Origin: Arthrinium phaeospermum
Taxonomy: Eukaryota > Ascomycota > Sordariomycetes > Amphisphaeriales > Apiosporaceae
Assembly (NCBI GenBank): GCA_006503535.1
Contig: QYRS01000009.1
Coordinates: forward strand, 2,232,001 to 2,296,000
Reading direction: 5' to 3'
DNA: 64,000 nt
The position numbers and the translations under genes are program-made. Under the pieces are notes generated by a model. It ran no database searches, was not told where the DNA came from, and worked only from the letters and a program-made list of their open reading frames with translations. Position 1 is the first letter of the stretch. The number at the start of each line of letters is the position of its first letter. Of this stretch, positions 56,239-64,000 are shown piece after piece.

Positions 56239-58262
56239 ATGGCCAAATCGATCCCCAGCGCAACCATAACCCTCTCCTATCCATTGTGGGCCTGTGCCTT
56301 CGATCCGCACCAAGCAGACCAACTTCTCGTCGGCGGTGGTGGCGGCCCAGGACGAAATGGCGTTACCAACAAGTTGGTGAGTCGCAATCCAACCCAATTT
56401 CAACGGCCGTTGTCGTCCCATCCCGACAACTCGCAATTGTCGCAGCCATTCGGTTTCGCTCCCCCCTCTTCGTCGCTGACCGTGTGGGAAATCGCCCCAT
56501 TTGCCTAGACATTACTCGATGTCTCCAACGCCCCCAACGAGATCAAAAATACCGCCGAGTTAGAACTGAGCTCCAAAGAAGACAACGTGACAAGTCTTGC
56601 CTTCGGACCCCGCCGCACGAAGTCGACTGTCGCGTATGCCGGAGTCAATGGGAGCCCCGAAGACGTTAGGCGCGGCAACAATCAACATTTCCGAGTGTTG
56701 AGCCTCAGCCCCTCCTCTGGCAAAGCGGCCACGACTAGCGGTGTACAGATCGCTGAGGCCAGTCGCCACTCCCTCTTCGCCTCGACGGACCCAGACACCT
56801 ACCAGCGACTCCTCCGAGTGACCCAGCCCTACACCGGTCTCCCTCAGCTAGGCGCACTCGCAACTGGCTTGTCCAGGCAGTACGAAATTGCGCTGTTCGA
56901 TGTGCCACTTAACGGCGCCGCGTGGAAACCCCGGGGAACACTGGATACCCCCGATGAAGCCATGGACCTGGATGTCGTACAGACGGGCCCCGATACGTAT
57001 CAGCTTGCTTACTGCGACAAACATGAGATATTCACCGTGGAGGTGACCCAAGACGGCGTTTCCGACCCCAAACTCGTCTACTCTCTCCCGTGCGATGACG
57101 GCCCCACGAGCCGCCCCTCTTTTCGCTCAATACGGTATCTGAACTCGGACTTCGTCTTCGCCGTGGTCAACGCTGCCAATAGGAAGGGCGTCATTCTCCA
57201 TGGCTATCGCTTACCCAAGCCAGACCAGGAAAGCGCTCGCCTGGCCGTAGTCAAGAAATTGCCCAAGACCGTCACCCAGTCGACCGGGCTCGCAGTGCGG
57301 AACCTATCGCCGCCTGCCTCGCTGACTGAACCACAGGGAGACTCGCAGTTCGTCGTTGCGGTGGCCGGCAGTGACTCGTCGATATCTCTTCTTACCTTGG
57401 ATTACAAGACCATCTCCAATGTCGACCTTTTAACCAACTTGGACCCCTTTTATACCGTCAAATCTGCTCACCCCGCAGGGATTACTGGTCTCTCCTTCTC
57501 AACTCCGCCTCCTGCGCCAAAGCGCTCCAAGTCTGAATCCGATGTTTCGATCAAACTTGCGAGCGTTTCCATGGCGAATACAGCAGTTGTACACAACATA
57601 CCACTGAAGAACTTCACTAACAAATCAACGTCAAGAGATGCGGCCAACGCAGAGGGGGCCGTTATATTGTGGCCATGAAGCCCCAGCGCGGTTCCAAAGG
57701 CCTGTGGCTCTTGCTCGGAACTATACTCATGTTCACTAGTCTGGTATGCATCGGGCTGGCGATCATCGAGGCTAAGGGATTCAGCGAGCCCGTTCTGGGC
57801 ACCAATCGTCTGCTGCCCGCCTCCTGGACGGTTCCCTTGAAGAAGGGGCCTGTCGTGGGCTCCAAGGTCATTGGCGATCTCCCTATCGACGTCAAGCCTG
57901 AGGTGCACGATAAGGTCGTGTTCCAGCACGATGACCTCGGTATCATGGAGACCAAGACATTCGGCGACCTTCTCTCCGGCATCGAGCCCGCGGAGGGCCA
58001 AAAGGTCCTCATCCGCCACGATGACTCCGGGGCCGTCGACGAGCATGGCCTGCCGGTGTATAAGGTTGAGATCCACGAGGAGGAGTCCCACGGCCCGGCA
58101 AAAAGCTGGGAGGAGCTGGACGAGAAGGACCAGCGCACCTGGCGGAAGCGCCTTGAGAAGACGGGCCACTGGGCCGAGAATATGGGTGAGAGCGTCCTTA
58201 AGGGGGTCGTCTTTGGCGAGATTGGCGGAGCGATTGGAGCCATGGTGGGCGAGGCGCTATGA
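56239..58262 (+). CDS. SEC12: SEC12-like ER guanine nucleotide exchange factor, with apparent frameshift
   Basis: SEC12 is the ER membrane protein that loads GTP on SAR1 and starts COPII vesicle assembly. Exon 1 is 56239..56376, the intron 56377..56508 (GTGAGT donor, CTGAC branch site, TAG acceptor), and exon 2 starts at 56509. The N-terminus reads LSYPLWACAFDP and LLVGGGGGPGRNGVTNKL, the K-loop type of start of these seven-bladed WD40 proteins. The exon 2 frame ends at a TGA at 57678, before any membrane segment. The next frame, overlapping it, gives RYIVAMKPQ, then a transmembrane helix (GLWLLLGTILMFTSLVCIGLAII) and a lumenal tail to 58262, as SEC12 should have. One base missing in the G run at 57654-57658 explains this. 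Joined, the protein would be about 630 aa. Confidence 0.8.
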
Positions 58263-58591
58263 AAAGAAAATTACGAATTATATCAACAGGAAAAAGACAC
58301 TCTAAAGTAGATCGGGATGTGTTGAAAAAACAAAGGCCATGCTAAACATGGACCTCCTGTGCAGTAGATACGTATATACATACATTGATCAATTACCCAA
58401 GTTCATAAAGTTCATAGTTTTCCAGCTGAAATGCGTGTAAATACTTATGTATGTACTCTTGGGTGGGCATGTTGATTTATCTGTATGTACAATATAGCAG
58501 CAAATTGCACACATCCCCTCTTCCCCTTTCTACCCAAGTAGGGACAACGAGCATATCCATAGCTTGTCACCTTTCCCCCAAAACTAGTACT
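58263..58591. other. Intergenic between convergent SEC12 and NTM1 genes
   Basis: 329 bp hold the two 3' ends. No other feature was seen. Confidence 0.5.
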
Positions 58592-59681
58592 TTACACCTT
58601 CAAGGCGTACATGCGCACGGGATAGAGGCCCTTGGGCAGGCCGTTCTGCAGCTCGGTGCGGACGAGGCGGAGGCCGGCCTCGCGGAACAGGGCGCGGAAC
58701 TTGTCGTCGGTCCGGGTGACGCTGCTGTCGAGGTCGTCGAAGAGGTCGGCGGCGGTGGTGGTGTTGTTCTCCTTGACGACGATGGCGGCCGGAGAATCAG
58801 GGGTGGAGGCTTCGAGGACGTCGCGGCACCGGCGCAGGAAGGCGATGAGTTGGGTGTCGGTTAGGTGGCCGACGCACCATTGGAGCCAGATGAGGTTGTA
58901 TTTTTGGGGGGTGGAGTCAGTAGAAGGGGGCCATTCTTCGAGGCCCATGTTGTAGATTTGGCCGACTCGTGGGGTTTGGGACAGGGATTCGGTGAATTTG
59001 GCGATGGGTTCTACTACGTCTACGGTTTGGGCGATGTCTAGGAGGAGGCCTTGGGTTATGCGGCCTATGCTGTTATTGGGGGCGGTATTAGTCGGTGCGT
59101 TTTGGTATGAGGAGTCATGTAGCTGATCTGAGATATGGATAGGCGGGTGAAGGGCTCAGGGGGTCAGGATTCAAAAAGGGTAGGGAGGTGGGATGGATAG
59201 GTATGAAGAAAGAAGGCACCGAGGCAGGTACAATGCGACAGAAAAAGGGGTACACTCACCCGGCACCGCCCTCGAGCGCCCGCTCGACCTGGTGCAGCCC
59301 CTTGGTCTTGCCGATGCCCAGCTTCACGAGGAAGGCCCGCGAGCCCCGCAGGTCGACGGCCGAGATGCTCGGGAACCCGCCCAGCATGCCGTTGACGTCG
59401 GCGTCGATGCCGGACCAGTACTGCAGGCCGTTCTCCGTGCGGATCAGGGAGTCTGGGGGCGGCGCTTCTGCGTCTGCGTCTGCTGCCTCTGCTTCACCGG
59501 CTGTTCCTTCTTCATTGGCGGTAGTGGCTTCATTTTGTTCTACGTTCGTCTTGTTAGTGATGCATTCTTGGGTATATCGAGCTTGGTTGGGGGCTCACTC
59601 ACCTATTGTTGCGGCCTTCGCTGCGGCTTCATCTGCTGCTGCAGCGCCACGGGTGGTGCGAGTGGTGGGGGCGGGGCCCAT
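58592..59681 (-). CDS. TAE1: Protein N-terminal (alpha-N) methyltransferase, NTM1/TAE1 type
   Basis: Three exons from the start: 59603..59681, 59260..59539, 58592..59069 (introns 63 and 190 nt), giving 278 aa. The enzyme methylates the alpha-amino group of proteins that begin X-Pro-Lys, such as ribosomal proteins. Signatures: QYWSGIDADVNGMLGGF, the SAM motif GAGIGRITQGLLLD formed across the exon 2/3 junction, then VDVVEPIAKF, YNLIWLQWCVGHLTD, IVVKENNT, and DSSVTRTDDKFRALFREAGL, ending in PVRMYALKV. Exon 1 codes an Ala/Thr-rich leader (about 26 aa), then a further Ala/Glu-rich stretch of about 35 aa before the conserved part, longer than in yeast. Intron 2 of 190 nt contains no other candidate exon. 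Confidence 0.93.
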
Positions 59682-60489
59682 GACGACGGTTGGTTGATTG
59701 AGAAGTAGATAGCGAGTGAGATGAGAATTGAAGAATCAAACCGACAACTGAACCAACCAGGCAGGCGTATCCAAAGAGAGAAAAGAGGACTGACTATATA
59801 CAATACAAGGGCCAATTGATTATACTGTCATTGGATAGATAACCCGGGTATATTCTACTTATGGGAACATCGAACAGGTTCTGGGCCTGCCTGGCTTTTG
59901 GAGAATTGTGGGAGAAGAAAAAGCATCAACGCAATCACGTGCGGATCCGATCTGTTGTGCCTCGTCTCTCGTCCGCCTTTTTTGGTGATACCTTTCTATC
60001 TAATCAAATAATTTACGAAAATACCAAACATCAATGGGTAGAAATTACGCCCCCCAGAAATGGTGTGTTTGTCTTCAGGTATGTTGAAGATTCGCTGAAG
60101 ACTTCAGAAACTGCCTTATTGGGAAGGCGTCTGCTCTCAATGCAAGGTGCCGCCATGAAGTCGAACCCCCCGTCGGTCAATTACATACTTCACCAAGCAA
60201 GCTACGAACTTCAAATCATTGACTTGATACAATTCCAGGTGATTACCACTCGTAATTAATCCTCTATATACGCGCTCTTTGGTAAAGTGAGAAAAACACC
60301 GCCATTCGAGGGTATCATCCCAACAACTATTGCTTCTGCTTGGAGATATCATAGAAGACAGGAATAATTACAACGACATTATTATCTTTTCTCGGTAGGT
60401 TTAAAGTAGCCCGCGCCGCTTGCTTGTATGCTCGTTCGGCCCGTCCGCCCCCTTCTTGGAAATATAAGGTGTGTGTTTTCCCTCTTCTT
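59682..60489. other. Intergenic, no gene supported
   Basis: About 0.8 kb separates the methyltransferase start and the YPP1 stop. It should hold the methyltransferase promoter (right of 59681) and the YPP1 3' UTR. The frame at 59861..60259 lacks any domain. Confidence 0.45.
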
Positions 60490-63400
60490 CTATAGCACGT
60501 AGCCGCCGATCCCGACGCAGGTCCATTCGCGCACCCCCATCCCTTCTTCCAGCTCCACGCACCACCAGAGCGCCTCCTTGGCCTTGTCCACCTGCCCGCT
60601 CTCCTCGTGCGCCCTCGCCAGCGCGAACCACGCGTCCGAGTAGTTCCAGCCGGTGCCCAGCTTCGTCAGCGTCGTCAGCAGGCCGTAGGCGCGGTCGCGC
60701 GCGGCCAAGCGGTCCACGAGCGGCAGCGACACGGCCTTGTACGGCGCCGGCAGCTCCTCGATCATGGAAGGCGACGCCTGCTTGTAGTTGGTAACGGGAC
60801 CGGCCGCCTTGTTGGCGGCATTCTGCGATGACGCATCGTCCGTGATACTGCCACCGAGTCCCAGCGTAGTAGATGGGAGTGTTGGCAGGTCGCCCCCAAC
60901 CCTTGGGTGATGAGGAAGCGTCTTGGGGTTTTCTCCAGCAGAGCTTAGGTTAGCTGGGCTGCCATCCGGCAGATTGAGCTCCGGGATGGTGGGAGTAGGC
61001 AAGAGCTTCTCGTTGTAGACGTCGAGGAGGATGTTAGACAAGCCCACGATGGCTGCAGGGTGGTTAGGGTAATGCATCAAGGCCTCTTCGAACTGTGCCC
61101 GAGCCTTGTACGGTGCGCCCTCGCCCACAAACAGGTAGGCCATCTAGATCACACGTTAGTATCGCCAGCTGTCATATGCATAGTTTGGCAAACTTACCTC
61201 GGAGCGCACGTCACTCCATAGCTCCTCGACGCTCTTCTTGCCTCCCCAGCCAGGATGGGTGAGCGAAATCGCGTTGGTGGTGTCCTTGGCGATCTCCGCC
61301 TGCAGACTGTCCACCAGTTTCTTCGCTTCTTCGAGGGCTCCGTGCGAGTCTTGCCACATGTCCGCCCGTCGGTAGAACCCAGCAATCATCAACCACACCT
61401 TAATGAGGACGCCGAGTCTTTGCCTGTCCACCTGCGCCTTGGGGAAATGGATGGCAGGCAGCGTGTTGGGCGCCGAGAGCGACTCGAGGATGACAGCCTC
61501 CTCGCCCTTTGTCGAGCCCCTGGCGGATGACGTGGAGTCGTATCTTTGCAAGCCCCGTCCCGCCGAGAGGGACTGCGAGCTCGAGATGTGGTTCTTGCTG
61601 CTCCAAGAAAAGAAGTCGGGCCGTTCGCCGGCCGGTGTCTCTCCCAAGGGCGTGAAGTACGCGTCGCCATCCAAAACCGATGGCTTGTGAGGTACGGGAG
61701 CATCAGCGTTGCTGGCGGATCGTTGCTGGGCAGAGCCAGTGCTGTCGCGCTTCTTCCTCAAGCTGCCACCTCGCTTTGTAGATCCGCTTCTATGCCGGCT
61801 GCGAACGCTGCCCGAAGATTTGTGCGAGTTCCAATCAGAAGAATCGCCATTTTCTTTCGTGACCTGAATGGTTGGCTGGGCAGCAATCGTACTGCCGGCG
61901 GTTTGGGGCCTACTCATGTCTTGGTTATCGGCCACGCTGGCACGACGGGCCGTTTTAGACTTGGTGCTGAATATGCTAGCCCTGCGAGTCTTTGCCGCCT
62001 CGCCATCGCTCTTGGGGACAGAGATGGAGTTTCTGCGTTCAGGTTCAGCAGAGGGTAGCCGCGCTTGCATGCTGCCGAAGAGTCGAGTGTAGAGAACTAG
62101 CAGCTCGTGGCTGGCGTTTACGGCAACTTCTGGCCCCTCCAGCAGCTCGAGCAGTGCAAGCTGGGTCATCTTGATCTCTATGATGCCTTCCTTCTCAAGG
62201 TCGTCCATGTCGTCCACTAACCCGTGTGTTTTGGGGTCTCCGGCCTGGGCTGCTTCCACCTCGTTAAGATGCTCGCTTCTATAAGCACCCTCCGCATTTT
62301 CGGATCCGAAGAGGACTGTGGGGTCATCAAATTGCTCGAAGGCCCCCTCGCAGGCGCGGGCTGCCATGACATATTCCTGTCTCGCACTCAAGAGCAGTGA
62401 GAGCAAGTGCCACAAGGGAATAAGCGAGCGCTCCCGCCAGTACGCTTCCGATGGTGACCCCTGGTTTCCCGCCTTCTTATTAGACATTAGAGCAGCCTTG
62501 ACAAAGTCGATGGCAGCACTCAGCTTGCGCTGCTCCGCCAGTAATAACCCGAGTGCGAACAGGGTCCTGACATCGGTAGGATTGCCAGTGTCGGGGTTGA
62601 GGGACTTCTGGAAGCACCGAATAGCTTTCTCTTGCGCCTCAACTCGGGAGACGGCGCTGTATGTCTTCCGCGACCATTGGGCCTGTGCCAGTCCAATGGC
62701 TTGCCACGCCAAGGCATTGACATGAGCAGGTATCCTGGGGTGAAGGGGTTCACCGTCTTCGGTCTCTTCAGTCAGGGTGGGAATCTGCTCGTCGACTTTG
62801 GGAAGTGGTCCTGGAAGCTTCTCGAGCATCTCTTCCAGCTCATCGCCGAGCTCGCGGGCCTTTTCCGCTTCGTCCTGGAACCCGTATTTACATAACGCTG
62901 TTATCGCTTTAGAGAGTGTCTCAAGGACGGTTGCGTCATCGTCCAAGCTCGGCTCGGGATGACCTGTTTTGTCGACGCGCGCCTTGCCCTTCTTGACGAT
63001 CTCCAGATAGGAATCGAGAGCTTTGAATGCCAGATCAAAATCGGCAACAGCCAGATGGACTGTGAATAGGTGACGAAGGATGGCAGTCGAATGGAATGTC
63101 TTGGTGGCGGCTTTATACAGTATATCAAGGGTGCCACGGCTGAGTCCTTCTTTACCACCAATTCCCAAGTCATGCTCGTCCCATTCCCGTCCGGAGAGGA
63201 TGGTCCAATTGACCATGACTGTGTGGACGAAAAGTTCCACCTCCTCTCTCTCCTCATCGGCGCGAGGGAATGTTGTTTCGGTCAGCAGGAGAGCTTCATA
63301 GGCGGCCTCAACCTTCTTCAACTCCGTCCGCAGTTGATTCCTCGCCGATGCCTCATCCTCAGGTACTTTGTCGACGAAACCTGTCGGGAATGGCAGATCC

Positions 63401-64000
63401 TGGCGGAGAATGGCCGAAATAGCACCATAGTACTCGTACCAGACTCTTCTCCTGGGCACAGCATCGCGGAATCCTTGACCGCCTGTCACCGAAGTGCTTT
63501 GAGTCCTCGAAGTATCCCAGTACGTGGCCCATGTGCGGAAAGGTGCAAGACTGTTGGGGTCTTCCAGTGTTTTCTCGCCCTGTTCCAAGGACTGCGCGTG
63601 CAGCATGCAATATTCCGTCAGGAAGAGTTCGGCCCAGAACTGCAACTCCTTGCGCCCCTTTTCCCCTTCCCAGATCTTCGACAGCGATGGCAGCGACGTT
63701 TCGAACACAGCCAGGGCAGGGGGTCGCTCGTTATCTCGAGAAAGGCAGTTGGCCTTCAAGTAGGTTGCTTTCAGAGCACACACTTTTGTCCATTCCGAAG
63801 TGGCGGTCTCGGAAGCTTCGAATTGCTGATACCCCTGATCCGAGCCTTCATGGAGCTGGGCAGCAGCGGTACTGTAGTCGCTCAAGGCCCAGTATGTCCA
63901 CCCAATGCACACCTGCGCTTGGAATCTGTCCTCGAGGTGGGTGCTCTCTCCGGCAAGTGCGGACTGTAACTTTTGCAACTGCTCTGCGATCGCGGCATTC
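60490..64000 (-). CDS. YPP1: TPR protein YPP1 / TTC7-like (PI4-kinase complex), 5' end cut off
   Basis: YPP1 recruits the PI4-kinase STT4 to the plasma membrane with EFR3; animal homologues are TTC7A/B. The frame is open through the right window edge: reading in from 64000 gives NAAIAEQLQKLQSALAGE without a start codon, so the gene begins outside. Exons: 61198 to the edge and 60490..61143, joined by a 54-nt intron (GTAAGT donor, ACTAAC branch site, CTAG acceptor). TPR-like helix pairs occur all along (for example AQVCIGWTYWALSDYSTAAAQL near the start and NYSDAWFALARAHEESGQVDKAKEAL at the end). A Ser/Arg/Lys-rich unstructured linker lies at 61500-62060. The assignment rests on length, layout and the final TPRs; a different TPR protein is possible. 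Confidence 0.8.

Noticed and set aside
63070..63969. 299-aa plus-strand frame over YPP1
   Set aside because: It is antisense to the TPR gene, low in helix-forming pattern and without a domain.

Overview
The window is eukaryotic nuclear DNA from a filamentous ascomycete, most likely a Sordariomycete. Three things support this: genes are split by short introns (about 54-265 nt) with GT/AG ends and CTAAC/CTGAC-like branch sites; several families are typical of Pezizomycotina (HET domain, RTA1-like, fungal rhodopsin-like, F-box-like proteins); and GC-rich coding sequence sits beside a 1.5 kb AT-rich island that looks like repeat-induced point mutation (RIP). I saw no bacterial operon, CRISPR array or virus.

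Layout. 1-364: 5' part of an RTA1-like membrane protein gene (minus). 2.1-6.6 kb: a tRNA-like Pol III element, an F-box-like gene, and a second F-box-like/DUF gene flanked by two decayed fragments of a RACK1/CPC2 WD40 gene; one fragment carries a 109-bp CT microsatellite. 7.1-9.5 kb: a cytosolic phospholipase A2-like gene. 10.3-11.9 kb: a five-exon rhodopsin-like integral membrane protein. 12.6-14.1 kb: the AT-rich island, followed by about 4 kb without a gene. 18.2-20.0 kb: an MFS sugar transporter. 23.2-32 kb is a compact housekeeping block: RFT1, the DEAD-box helicase DBP3, the checkpoint protein MAD2 (sharing a promoter region with DBP3), a beta-carbonic anhydrase and an LCM-family methyltransferase. 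33.6-36.1 kb: a small basic protein, a second tRNA-like copy and an SMP-30/gluconolactonase family gene. 36.1-45.5 kb is a large gene-poor stretch in front of a low-complexity-rich bZIP factor (45.6-48.1 kb). 48-52 kb is again empty, then a HET-domain gene (52.2-54.6 kb). 56.2-64 kb is a second housekeeping block: SEC12 (with an apparent frameshift in a G run), a protein N-terminal methyltransferase, and the TPR protein YPP1/TTC7, cut by the window edge.

The genes do not form a cluster or pathway. Conserved genes (RFT1, DBP3, MAD2, carbonic anhydrase, SEC12, NTM1, YPP1) alternate with accessory, gene-poor stretches holding pseudogene fragments, RIP-like sequence and the HET gene. The most unusual items are the paired tRNA-like elements, the two RACK1 fragments with G-to-A type stops, and the frame breaks in SEC12 and the HET gene. 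Splice sites were placed by eye from consensus sites and reading frame; protein names rest on motif recognition without database searches.
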